A DNA stretch of 17,313 nucleotides from Terana coerulea (taxonomy: Eukaryota > Basidiomycota > Agaricomycetes > Polyporales > Phanerochaetaceae). The notes beneath the pieces were generated by a model, which saw nothing but the letters and a program-made list of their open reading frames with translations, had not been told where the DNA came from and made no database searches. The DNA is taken from positions 1 through 17,313 of the forward strand of contig JAKOGH010000210.1 in NCBI GenBank assembly GCA_024811115.1, given 5' to 3'. Made by a program: the position numbers and the translations under genes. Positions 1 to 7,917 of this stretch are shown one piece after another (the first letter of the stretch is position 1; every line of letters starts with the position of its first letter).

Positions 1-87
1 TTCGGTGAATACTGCGGAAAGGAATGGATCTATGAGTGAACACTTGGTCTCCGTCAGGTCTGTGCATGCGCATTATATAACGCTTCA

Positions 88-310
88 TTACAAGTCGGCG
101 CGTGAGATTGAGGAGAAGGTGAGCCAACCGGAGACCTATACGTGACAGCGCGCAACGGCGTGAGCTTGGGAGGCAAATGCTTCAACTGTGGACCTATGGG
201 TGGTGGCGAGGAGTCGGAGTAATGTCGTAGACTCGCCGGGCGAGTCGATGGTGGTTGGGCGAAGCAAAGCACAGGCGAGCAGCAAGCGCCCACCATCAGA
301 GACCCAATGA
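88..310. repeat. Diverged direct repeat, copy 1 (bL28m upstream-region copy)
   Basis: This stretch aligns by eye with 1305-1643, just upstream of the bL28m start codon. Shared blocks in the same order include CAAGTCGGCGCG, ACCTATGGGTGGTGGCGAG, TAATGTCGTAG, GGCGAAGCAAAGCA and GCAAGCGCCCA. Weaker similarity continues left to about 50. Copy 1 has a 9-bp insertion after GGTGGCGAG and lacks the ~75-bp stretch at 1320-1393. A perfect 17-bp palindrome (GACTCGCCGGGCGAGTC) lies at 230-246. No bL28m coding sequence follows copy 1, so only the promoter-side DNA is present here. Confidence 0.8.
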
Positions 311-413
311 CAGACGCACAAATTACTCTGCCGGATGGTATTGAGACTTGGTTGAGCACAATACAGAAATGAGTGCATTGTATGGTAATACATGATGTTT
401 TGTTCTTAGAAGA

Positions 414-917
414 TCAGAATTTCTTCCTGTCCTTGTCGTCAATGAGCCAATGACCTTGACTCTTCTCTGTACGATCAATGACCAAGGATTTGCCAATGCC
501 CGGGTATGCACATATATCCATTGCTTCGCGACTTCCCCGCTGAGGTACACCAGCTCCCCGGCCCCCGCACGCAAGGCGTGCGCGTCACGCTTCCCGGCAG
601 GAAACCCCAAGAAGTCGCCTTTCGCGATGGGCTCCTCCTTGGGAGCATTCTCTCCCTCTGCCTGGATGAGGGAGGGTTCCGCCGGATGTACCGGCGTCCA
701 GGATGTAAACCCACTCGTCCTCGTTGCTGTGCCAGTGCGGCACAGCGGTGACGGTGTGCGGTGCGGCACGACAGAAGTGCACCCCGATCTTGGTGATGCC
801 TGTGCTGTCTCCGAGGGAGAACGAGTGTCGGACAGATTCCTGGTCTAAGGGATGGGGGATCCTTCGCAGGGAGTCTGAAGTGAGATTGGATGTTTCGATT
901 TTATGTGGCAGGGACAT
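414..917 (-). CDS. Small cupin-domain protein, two compensating frame breaks
   Basis: A single-domain cupin of about 167 aa, a usual size for small fungal cupins; its substrate cannot be read from sequence. Translation from the ATG at 917-915 gives an N-terminal segment and then metal-site motif 1 around PHWHSNEDEWVYIL (about residues 60-75). Motif 2 follows as GDFLGFPAGKRDAHALRAG, matching G-x5-P-x-G-x4-H. The C-terminus reads SREAMDICAYPGIGKSLVID and stops at 416-414. The reading frame is broken twice: one extra base near 679-685 and one missing base in a run of four Gs (minus strand) at 535-538. The two changes cancel, so start and stop share a frame and the span is 504 nt. With no intron-sized gap, these are either consensus errors or a lightly damaged gene. 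Family is confident; intactness is not. Confidence 0.83.
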
Positions 918-1304
918 CGTTGACTCGGATGCTACGCGAGACTGGTGGAAATACCCTACGGAGGACGGATGGGTTTAACATCCGGTGAAACGTAAGGTGA
1001 ATTTATACGCACTTACCTTTACAGCGCGATGGCTCAGTGAACTATGCACTGACGGAGGAGATAGTGTCTCTCTCGGGCAGTCGACGGCTTATATACGCTT
1101 GACAATGCCCTAATACTGTGCGCCTTTGGTGTACACGCCGGCAGGTCAGCTGTGGAAGGGGCTTGATGCTACCACGGGCCGCAACACATACTTCTTGTGA
1201 CTTTGTGAGCATTATCAACTCCGCAACCACAGTAAAGTAAGATACGAGGAAACAGTTGGCTCCCGACAGGTCCGTGAATTCGCATGAATGATTCTTCCAA
1301 TTCA
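918..1304. promoter_or_regulatory. Intergenic region, divergent cupin/bL28m promoters
   Basis: This is the left part of the shared upstream space of the minus-strand cupin gene (start 917) and the plus-strand bL28m gene (start 1648). I see no credible coding region, RNA gene or clear TATA box; the short reading frames here have no coding character. From about 1250 rightwards the sequence belongs to the second copy of the direct repeat. Confidence 0.4.
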
Positions 1305-1643
1305 CTGCAAGTCGGCGCGATAGTAGTCTCCGTTGCTGACCGTGAACAGATAGGATGACGGTCGATCCTTAGGCCTTATCTTTGTACTATGGCGCGGGAG
1401 CACGAGAATAAGGTATGTCAACCGAGACCGATGTGTGACCGCGAGTGATGGCGTAAGCTTAGGAGGAAGGTGCGTCAACGGCAGACCTATGGGTGGTGGC
1501 GAGTAATGTCGTAGAGGTTACCCAAGAGTCTCCAGACCTCGATCCAGGTGAGTGTTGGGTGAATGAATGGTGGTTAGGCGAAGCAAAGCATAAGCGAGCT
1601 CTTGAGCGAGCCGCAAGCGCCCATCATCAACCTTGCCCTCCTC
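1305..1643. repeat. Diverged direct repeat, copy 2 (directly upstream of bL28m)
   Basis: Partner of 88-310. It carries the same ordered blocks (CAAGTCGGCGCG at about 1308, ACCTATGGGTGGTGGCGAG at about 1486, GGCGAAGCAAAGCA at about 1577, GCAAGCGCCCA at about 1614) and ends only a few bases before the bL28m ATG. It has about 75 bp (1320-1393) that copy 1 lacks. Because it abuts a housekeeping gene, this copy is probably the original and copy 1 the derived one. Confidence 0.8.
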
Positions 1644-1647
1644 CGCC

Positions 1648-2069
1648 ATGTTCCCCACACTGCGCCTGTGCCAGGCCGTCAACGTGCACTTCAAGCGGGC
1701 GAACTTAGGCCTATTCGGCGGAGCCGTGAGGCAGACGGGCAACAACGTCCCCTTCTCGAAACAAAAGACGAAGCGGTCGTGGCTGCCAAACGCGCACAAC
1801 CAACGTCTCTTCTCCGAAACGCTCCAGGACTTCATTCGCGTGGAGGTCACCGCACGAGTGCTGCGTACGATTAAGAAGGTGCGTCGTAGTGACTTTGAAG
1901 GATAAGTAGAGTTAAGGCTGATACATTTCTACGTTAGCATGGAGGAATCGACAACTACGTGATGAAGGAGAAGGCGGAGCTGCTTGGGTGGGAGGGCATG
2001 CGGATACGGGTGATGTTGCGAGAAAAGCAGGCCGAGCAAGCAGTTGTAGCAGTCAACACCACGCCATGA
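1648..2069 (+). CDS. Mitochondrial ribosomal protein bL28m
   Basis: A large-subunit protein of the mitochondrial ribosome, of the bacterial L28 family (yeast Mrpl24). Exon 1 is 1648-1878, the intron 1879-1937 (59 nt, GTGCGT...TTAG, branch-like CTGAT at 1918-1922, phase 0), and exon 2 1938-2069. The product is 120 aa. The N-terminal half has the family signature LGLFGG...GNNVPFSKQKTKRSWLPN (about residues 20-50) and then RLFSETL. After splicing it continues as GGIDNYVMKEKAELLGWEGM, the conserved C-terminal block. A TTG at 1633 would add five residues, but the ATG at 1648 starts MFPTL, as in fungal relatives as I recall them. The gene is intact and free of frame breaks. It is transcribed away from the cupin gene. 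Confidence 0.93.
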
Positions 2070-3344
2070 CGATAGGTGCGTAGCTTGCACATTGCCAACT
2101 GTCCAGGCCTGACATCCTGCCTCATTGTAGACTCCTGATCTCTACCTGCTTTCACAATGCTTTCGTTGTATTTAGACCTCACTTGCATAATCTCTCTCGT
2201 TCAGAATCCGCGAATAGGCAGAGAATTCATGTTGAAGCGTGATTGCAGTGGCCTCATCGTGTCGCGCCTCTTTTCGGGACCCTTCTACTAGGTTTGTAAC
2301 GGATACTCGAATCATGTTGGTACACAGCGGAATTTGCGTTGACCAATTGTCAGGAGTCTCAGACATACTGTCGTTATGAAGAGAGATAATACACAGAAGC
2401 GACTCTCTGAAGACAGCGGCGGTACGGCGCACCTGTCCTCATATATTTATCTCATTCGTCCACCATACTTCTGCATAGGTCCACACTCACACATTTGGCT
2501 AAAATCTTCTTCGTCGCAAGAAGAGCCGCTCCTTCGAAGGCAACTCCGTATGGCTGAAAGAGCAAGGTCATGCGGCGGACACTCATGCGGGTCTTGGATG
2601 CGACCCCCTCCGAAGACCTCCCATCCCTACTACCTCCGGCGCAATTTTCAATGCGCTTTCGGTTCCTCTTGAGGCTCGGAAAGCTTTTCCTACACATCTT
2701 ATTGGTCACTTTCGTCGGTGATGTTACCTACAATGCCGGTCGGCAGCCTGAGGAATAACTTCAAGCCCTTGGTCGCCGAGACCTTCATTCTTCTTCGGCA
2801 CCCACATAACCGGCACCCAACTCCAACTTATATTGTTTTCGGCGAAAGTTTGTCGCACAAGCACCCTGAATGCGCTGCTGTCCTCGCACTCCACTTTGCA
2901 CTGGATGTCACGGCAGATGGCGGCACTGCTGGACGGCTCGGGCTTAGAACACCTGAGTGCTAACGTGAGTAATTCTCGCTGTCCCTCCGCACGGACGCGG
3001 ATATTAATCAACGTCATCGTTATAGGACTACATCGGCTTCAAAGCAAGGACCCTTCATTCAACGTACTCCACCAGTAAGAATGCCCTCATTCGTTGATCT
3101 AGGCCAGTACACGTCGAAACCAAGCAAGGACAGAGGATGCAGGTCCCGTTACCCTACTGGTCTCTCCGATGACCTTGAAAAGTAGACTTTATACGTCTAA
3201 ATTGTCAGTAAATCAATGACTGCTTTCTCGCTGTAGGACGCAATGCCAGGTTTTCACCAAAGGAGATACCCATGATTCGTATGGAGCACAGATCATTCTG
3301 GTCGATACGCATCTACACTATTGGATACGGCAGTGCACACTTGA
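2070..3344. other. Gene-poor stretch, no recognisable product
   Basis: I find no gene I can support here. The longest open stretches are on the minus strand at 2724-3017 (97 codons) and 2452-2709 (85 codons), in different frames. The first contains WVPVMWVPKKNEGLG, faintly like the VPKKDGGLR block of Ty3/Gypsy reverse transcriptases, but nothing around it completes that domain. Splice-like sites exist, yet no joined product looks like a known family. An unrecognised gene, a decayed retroelement and plain intergenic DNA all remain possible. Confidence 0.35.
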
Positions 3345-4214
3345 CATGTCGTGTCTTCAACTGCACTTGTATACCCACCTGGTGCTCGTTTGATTTGCCG
3401 GTATGTCCGGTCACCGGTCAATGATCGTGGTGAGCAACTTGCCGCTGTGTGATCCGAAGCTCACATAGCCTTTCTTTTGAGTCTGGATAGATAGCATCTC
3501 AGCAATCAAGCCCCGCTCGTCGCCGTGCAGGCGAATCATACCTGAGACGGCTCGAAGGGAAAAGGTTATACAGTACCTACTACACCAAGGTGTTCGAAGG
3601 CCGTCTGCCGCAGCTGCTAAATGACAGGCAGATCAGGGAGAGTGGTCAGTGTTTTCGTGGCGCCAGCCCTGTTACCGTCATCTACTGACATTTTGCACTG
3701 CAATCCTCTGACCGTGTATACCGCGATCAGATTTGGCATTGCCAAACTGCGTTCATTATGTCTTCGATTTAGGGCCGCTGTCTCGACATCACTGATATTT
3801 CAAGTGAAATCCGGGGTCATAACACAAACCACGGCTAGCCTTCCAGAGAGCCACCAAACTGACCGTAAGTCGACAAATACAGACATCGCGTGTTTCATTT
3901 TTGACTGAGCGAATGACAGGCTTGACCAATAGACCGTTGACTTGAACGGTGTCATACCGTGCACCACGCCCACAACTACCTACACTTCTTCGACAATCAG
4001 CTCTGAATTTGACTCTCCTCGCTCCCAGACCTGTGTGACAGTAAAGGCTGCGAACTGGAGCGGTAACTCCTGCTGCGATGGCTTGCTCCACGGGTGCGAT
4101 GAATCCAGTTCGCGAGGCCTGCCGCCCGAAGTAAGTTGCGCTGCCGAGGGACAAGCTCGTACGTCCCTTGTTGTTGAGAAAGATTGTTTGCAGAGGTTGG
4201 CCAAAATGCTTGCG

Positions 4215-4416
4215 GAGCTGCCCTATTACACAAAGAGAACAGCCTCCGCTCTGGATGTCTATATAAACCTGCCGTGTCCCGCTTACTTGGACTCAGACAC
4301 CAGCAACTCAGACACCAACAAGCAACTCGAACAACACCCAGCACTACTTCGCAGTGAGCCCACAACGAGCAGACGGCCCAAGCATTTACTTACCACCCTA
4401 CCCTTAGCTCAACATC
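4215..4416 (+). promoter_or_regulatory. Core promoter and probable 5'UTR intron, secreted-protein gene A
   Basis: A TATA box (TATATAAA) lies at 4260-4267, about 150 bp before the ATG. It sits in a block of about 45 bp (from TATTACACAAAG onward) that is much better conserved with copy B than the DNA farther upstream. A likely 5'UTR intron runs 4354-4407 (54 nt, GTGAGC...TTAG, with TTACTTACC inside), ending nine bases before the ATG. The equivalent sites in copy B are GTGAGT and CTCAG. The TATA box is read directly; the untranslated intron is inferred from paired splice sites. Confidence 0.7.
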
Positions 4417-4826
4417 ATGTTCACCAACACCCTCGTCGCTCTCGCCCTCTCTTCTGTCGCATTTGTCAACGCTTCTCGTACGTGCTCACCGCATGTTCGC
4501 GTCCTCCCACGTACTGACATGCCTTCACAGCGTCCCTCGTAGCCCGCGACGGCTTCTCCGTCACGACATTCTCCGCCGCGGGCTGCCAGGGCAGCAACCA
4601 GGGCACGACCAACGTCGGCGCCTCTGGCACCTCGTGCGTCGAGATGGGCTTCGCAGGCTCCTTCCAGGTCGGCAGCGGCTGCAACAGCGTGCAGGTGCAG
4701 TACCACCACAACGCCGGCTGCAATGCCGACGAGCCCAACGAGATAGACACTGTCACCGAGGGGTGCGTCGACATCCCGGGCGACCTGGGCACGCACTTCT
4801 CGGCGGTGTTCTCCTGCGTGGGCTGA
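4417..4826 (+). CDS. Small secreted six-cysteine protein, copy A
   Basis: Exon 1 is 4417-4477, the intron 4478-4530 (53 nt, GTACGT...ACAG, branch-like CTGAC), and exon 2 4531-4826. The product is 118 aa. It begins with a signal peptide (MFTNTLVALALSSVAFVNA, cleavage likely after A19), then a short propeptide-like SPSLVAR (a single Arg at 26 could be a processing site), then a mature domain of about 92 aa. Cysteines are at 39, 56, 71, 84, 99 and 116, enough for three disulfides; four of the six are preceded by Gly. I do not recognise the family. Glycine, valine and small polar residues dominate, suggesting a compact beta-rich fold. Strong C-ending codon preference and a good TATA box suggest high expression. 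It has a near-identical tandem copy at 7918-8327 (four residue differences). An effector-like or wall-associated role is only a guess. Confidence 0.87.
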
Positions 4827-5262
4827 GCGGTTTGCGCTGGCCCGGCAAGTGCCACTTGGTGCTGGTCTTGTGTCGCACGGCGCATTATCCAAGCCCAAGG
4901 GTCTTTCGCGCTGCTGAAGAATGACAATGTACCAATTTTGTAATACCATAATTTATGCGAATGAATTGGACTGCCATTCCGTAGTATGACACATGAAAAC
5001 GGCAGTGCATGTCTATAGGCTCAAACGTACGTTCGTCGTCCTTCAAGCTACCTTCCAAGGGCTCAGGCTTCCGCTCTACTTGCAGTATAATCCTTTAAGA
5101 ATATGGCTACTAGTTCATCTCATTCTGTCTAAGGCAAGTACCACAGGCCGTCCAACCGAGTTTCGAGGCTAGTGAGCGTGCGACCGAATTAGTCTCGGTT
5201 CCAGACCCTTTGCCCGCGTTACTGATGTTTGTTATTGGATAACAACTGCTTGGTGCAGGATC
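4827..5262. other. 3' flank of secreted-protein gene A, no gene
   Basis: To about 5115 this is the duplicated 3' flank, alignable with 8328-8640 through TTATGCGAATGAA, CCGTAGTATGACAC and TTCGTCGTCC. It should hold the 3'UTR and polyadenylation region. From 5115 to 5262 it is unique spacer without coding character. Confidence 0.5.
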
Positions 5263-5359
5263 TAAAGAGGTTGCTCTGCAGCGCGTCTTTCAAACTCCGC
5301 TTACTACATTACAAACGGTAACAAGGCGCGAAGCGCGCTGGCTGCGAGCAACCTCTTTA
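5263..5359. mobile_element. 97-bp MITE-like element with 14-bp terminal inverted repeats
   Basis: The left end TAAAGAGGTTGCTC (5263-5276) is the exact reverse complement of the right end GAGCAACCTCTTTA (5346-5359). The outer TA on each side would fit a TA target duplication, as made by Tc1/mariner-type transposases, but a plain inverted repeat starting TAAAG is equally consistent. The inner part (about 5276-5359) is repeated at 12665-12770, and that similarity continues about 13 bp past the right end, so the real repeat unit may differ from the palindrome boundaries. No coding capacity. Confidence 0.55.
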
Positions 5360-6129
5360 CGAGTCGGGAACGAGACTACGACCGAATAGGCCCAAAGGAA
5401 TGCTGACTAAGCGAGAGAGGGCGGGCGAGCTTCGGTACAAAGATCAAATCATCTTCGCCTCCAAACTGTCAGAGTCAGCCTTCAGCTCGAAATTCCTATC
5501 GACCGGCCTCAGGCTTTGTCCTTATTCCAGTGTTAAATCACGTTACTCGTATGCCAATGTCTTTTCGTCATGCCACGCTTCAGCAGAGCTCGAATCATGT
5601 CGTTCCTCAAAACTCAGAAACGCGTACAGAAATTCGCACTTTCGGCAAAATCAGGTTCTTGCCTCTCCGCGCCGCGGCGCGCACCCATACATCGCTTGAT
5701 TTCCGTCTAGAAAAATACGAGTCCTCAACACCGAAATGTTTCTCCCAGCAGGCTCCTTTCAGACATGGTCTCGCGCAAGATAATTCCTCATTTTGCAAGT
5801 ATTTATTCAACTAGATACGTGCCGGCTCCGCCGCCAAAAAAACCTTGCTTGGGTTTGTACAGGTGTAAACGTGTGCTGATTAAGCAGGACGAAGGCGAGG
5901 AAGGGAACGGCCGTGGGAAAGGATGGGCGTCAGGCAAATGCCGGTAGGACGAAAAGTGGCTTCACATTAAAGGTTTCACAGTTACCTTGCAAGCAAGGTG
6001 ATTAACTTCCTCCCCACTTTCTCTGAAAGCTTGACAGACTCAGAAGCATGCGGAATTGTCTGCTGTGCACTATGCACGCTCGATTCAGTCGTGTGCAAAC
6101 TGCGTACTTTGGTAGGACTTAACGTATAC
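5360..6129. other. Spacer between the tandem units, no gene recognised
   Basis: Open frames occur at 5400-5699 and 5530-5814 on the plus strand, but they overlap, show no coding bias and match no family I know. A local palindrome CCTTGCAAGCAAGG is at about 5985-5998. I see nothing else supportable. Confidence 0.4.
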
Positions 6130-6322
6130 ACACACGATGTCACACATTAATATTGGCCTTCCAACTGCGTGTGATGTTGGTCTGATCCATCGGTATGACC
6201 GGATATCAACACCTGTCAATGTATGTGGTGAGCGGCTCAAGCATCACCATTCAATTTCGAGGCTCATATAGCCTTTCATTTGAATTTGGATAGGTATCAT
6301 CAACAGGATCAAACCTTCGCCG

Positions 6323-6331
6323 TCGCTCCCA
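6323..6331. repeat. 9-bp target-site duplication, left copy
   Basis: TCGCTCCCA directly before the transposon, repeated exactly at 6969-6977 directly after it. The reconstructed empty site aligns with unit A near 3525 (CTCGTCGCCGTGCAGGCGA), which has no insertion. Because the element starts in a short CCAA/G run, the exact edge could move by a few bases. Confidence 0.8.
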
Positions 6332-6968
6332 AGGGGGGGTGCTGGCAAGCTAGCGCTGACGACAACCCATGCTCGGGTGCTCGCTCTGTACCAGGGGTCC
6401 AGGCATAAACGCCCATTAGATTAGATGAGATAACTGCAGCGCGCTTTGCTGATTACATTGGACTTGTAGCTACCGCAGACTCTGCCCTGCTTCGTTTTTG
6501 TACCTCCTCGCTAGTCGCCTCGCTTTCCGCATTGCTTGGAGCCTCGATGGTCGATGAATGCCCGGGGATGCGCGTTCTTAGTGAGTGTGATAGACTGCTC
6601 GCAGAGATCGCACGATATGGTGTGCTTCCCGGTATCGGTGTCGTAGGCTGTCTGGAGTACTCTGCCGTCTGCAAGACGGATAGGTTGACATCCTGCGGAT
6701 GCTGGAGTTATGGCCGTGAACAAGAAGAAGTAAGTAAGTATTGCACACTTGAAACCACGCATCTCAGAAAGAAACCGAGGGGAAACGAGGTAGACGTGCG
6801 GATACGGCGTGCTCGCCGCAGGCATAGGATGCAGATCAAAGCTGTTATCTATTCATGATTTCGACATCATCATGCCAGATTACACAGGCGCTGGAACGGG
6901 ACCCCTGGTACAGAGCGAGCACCCGAGCATGGGTTGTCGTCAGCGCTAGCTTGCCAGCACCCCCTTGG
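6332..6968. mobile_element. Nonautonomous Mutator-like transposon, 66-bp perfect TIRs
   Basis: The 66 bases at 6335-6400 are the exact reverse complement of 6899-6964 (outer end GGGGGTGCTGGCAAGC, inner end CCAGGGGTCC). The few outermost bases differ slightly: seven Gs on the left against CCAA plus five Gs on the right. With a 9-bp target duplication on each side, long perfect TIRs and a length of 637 bp, the element fits a nonautonomous Mutator-like (MULE) transposon. It has no transposase, so it would need one supplied elsewhere. Identical ends indicate recent insertion or recent activity. The interior carries a small minus-strand reading frame described separately. The superfamily is inferred from TIR and duplication length only. 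Confidence 0.87.
6511..6825 (-). CDS. Small zinc-finger-like reading frame inside the transposon
   Basis: This minus-strand frame of 104 codons lies wholly between the inverted ends. Its last third, roughly residues 72-104, reads ISCDLCEQSITLTKN, then AFIDHRGSKQCGK, and ends at a stop. The CxxC...H...C spacing resembles the short Cys/His zinc-binding modules common in uncharacterised agaricomycete proteins. An internal methionine opens a hydrophobic stretch that could be a chance signal-like segment; alternatively the N-terminal part is intronic (GTGCAATAC...CTCCAG is a possible intron). Whether it is translated is unknown. It may be a captured host gene fragment (Pack-MULE style) or a remnant of the parent element's own protein. 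Confidence 0.4.
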   Translation of the reverse strand: MPAASTPYPHVYLVSPRFLSEMRGFKCAILTYFFLFTAITPASAGCQPIRLADGRVLQTAYDTDTGKHTISCDLCEQSITLTKNAHPRAFIDHRGSKQCGKRGD

Positions 6969-6977
6969 TCGCTCCCA
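6969..6977. repeat. 9-bp target-site duplication, right copy
   Basis: TCGCTCCCA, identical to 6323-6331, immediately outside the right end of the transposon. Sequence similar to duplication unit A resumes directly after it. Confidence 0.8.
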
Positions 6978-7690
6978 TGCAAGCGATACAACCCTTGAGC
7001 AGCTTACTGGGGGCCGAAGTTATTTGATACCTAAGTACCACTACACCAAGATGTCTGACAGCCGTCAGCCGTCGGCCGCAGCCGCAGCCGCTAAATGCCA
7101 AACGGATCACGAGAGTGGTCAGTGTTTTTGTGGTGCTGGTCTTGTTACCGTCAACGCTGACACTTGCACTGGTATTGCCAGGCCGTGTATACTGCGACCA
7201 GATTCTGCATTGCCGAACTGTTCTCAGTCTGTTTGCGATCGAGTGCCACACTTGCGGCATCACCACTCTTTCAAGTTTAACACAAGTCGAATCTGGGGTT
7301 ATAACGCAAACCACGGCCGGCCTCGTAAACCGGTGCCGCTTGACCGTGCGTCCGCTCGATGCGTACTTCGCATGTTTCATCTTTTATGGAGCAAATGGCA
7401 GACCCAAGAAGTCTCGTGTCCTCTAGGGCAATATCATCCCGCGACGACAGCGCACTACGTCCACAACCGCCCATACTCCTTTGACATCCGGTTTGAAGTG
7501 CGACTCTCCTCGCTCCCCAACCTGTGTTTTCGACTGCGAACTGGAGTCGCTGCTCCTTTGCGACAGCTTGCTCCACGTCGGCGATGCATTTCTTCGTGAA
7601 CTCCACCGGCCGGAGTCTCTAGGAACGATGCCGAGGGGCAAGCCTGTACCTCTGTTGTTCCTGCGAAAAGTGGTTCGCCGAGGTCGGCAA
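6978..7690. other. Distal upstream region of secreted-protein gene B
   Basis: This is collinear with 3540-4205 of unit A and equally diverged. A 221-codon plus-strand frame spans 6934-7599, but it begins inside the transposon's inverted repeat and its unit A equivalent is broken, so I do not call it a gene. A minus-strand frame (7277-7606) is open in both units and shares scattered motifs such as GARRV and an RGL-x-Y-x-P-x-F ending; this is noted as a finding, not a gene. A short GCC/GCA-rich run lies at about 7075-7095. Confidence 0.4.
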
Positions 7691-7704
7691 AGCAGATGTT
7701 GGAG

Positions 7705-7917
7705 CTACCCCATTACACAGAGCGAACAGCTTCTCTCTTGGATGTCTATATAAACCTCTGGTATCCTGCTTCCTTCAGCTCAGACACCAACAAGCATCCC
7801 AAACACCAACCAGCTACTCAAATCCCAACTACCAACCCAACACTACTTCGCAGTGAGTCCACACCCAGCTGTCGAGGGCCAAACACTTACTTACCGCCCC
7901 ATCCTCAGCTCAACATC
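7705..7917 (+). promoter_or_regulatory. Core promoter and probable 5'UTR intron, secreted-protein gene B
   Basis: TATATAAA lies at 7747-7754 in the block shared with unit A (CATTACACAGAG...GGATGTCTATATAAACC), 164 bp before the ATG. A likely 5'UTR intron runs 7853-7908 (56 nt, GTGAGT...CTCAG), again nine bases before the ATG. Donor and acceptor are stronger here than in unit A. The leader between TATA box and intron has gained a short run of CAAC/CCAA-type repeats relative to unit A. Confidence 0.7.

Larger units (their letters stand above)
3345..5115 (+). repeat. Tandem duplication, unit A
   Basis: Unit A aligns collinearly by eye with 6130-8640. Matching landmarks are CGGTATGTCCGG (3397) with CGGTATGACCGG (about 6191), CACATAGCCTTTCTTTTGA with CATATAGCCTTTCATTTGA, TACTACACCAAGGTGT with CACTACACCAAGATGT, GAGAGTGGTCAGTGTTTT, GACTCTCCTCGCTCCC, the TATA region, the whole secreted-protein gene, and the 3' flank (TTATGCGAATGAA, CCGTATGACAC, TTCGTCGTCC). 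The flanks differ at very roughly a third of positions with many small gaps, whereas the exons are nearly identical. Unit A lacks the transposon present in unit B and so shows the approximate empty site near 3525. Confidence 0.88.

Noticed and set aside
1602..1874. Alternative plus-strand frame overlapping bL28m exon 1
   Set aside because: Out-of-frame shadow of a recognisable ribosomal protein exon.
4404..4949. Long minus-strand frame (181 codons) antisense to secreted-protein gene A, with an equivalent at 7905-8345
   Set aside because: It is a shadow of the strongly codon-biased sense exons; its alanine/arginine/valine-rich translation mirrors C-ending codons, and the sense strand has signal peptide, intron and cysteine pattern.
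6934..7599. 221-codon plus-strand frame with a cysteine-rich stretch (GQCFCGAG...)
   Set aside because: It starts inside the transposon's inverted repeat, and the homologous sequence in unit A is interrupted by stops and shifts, so the frame is not conserved.
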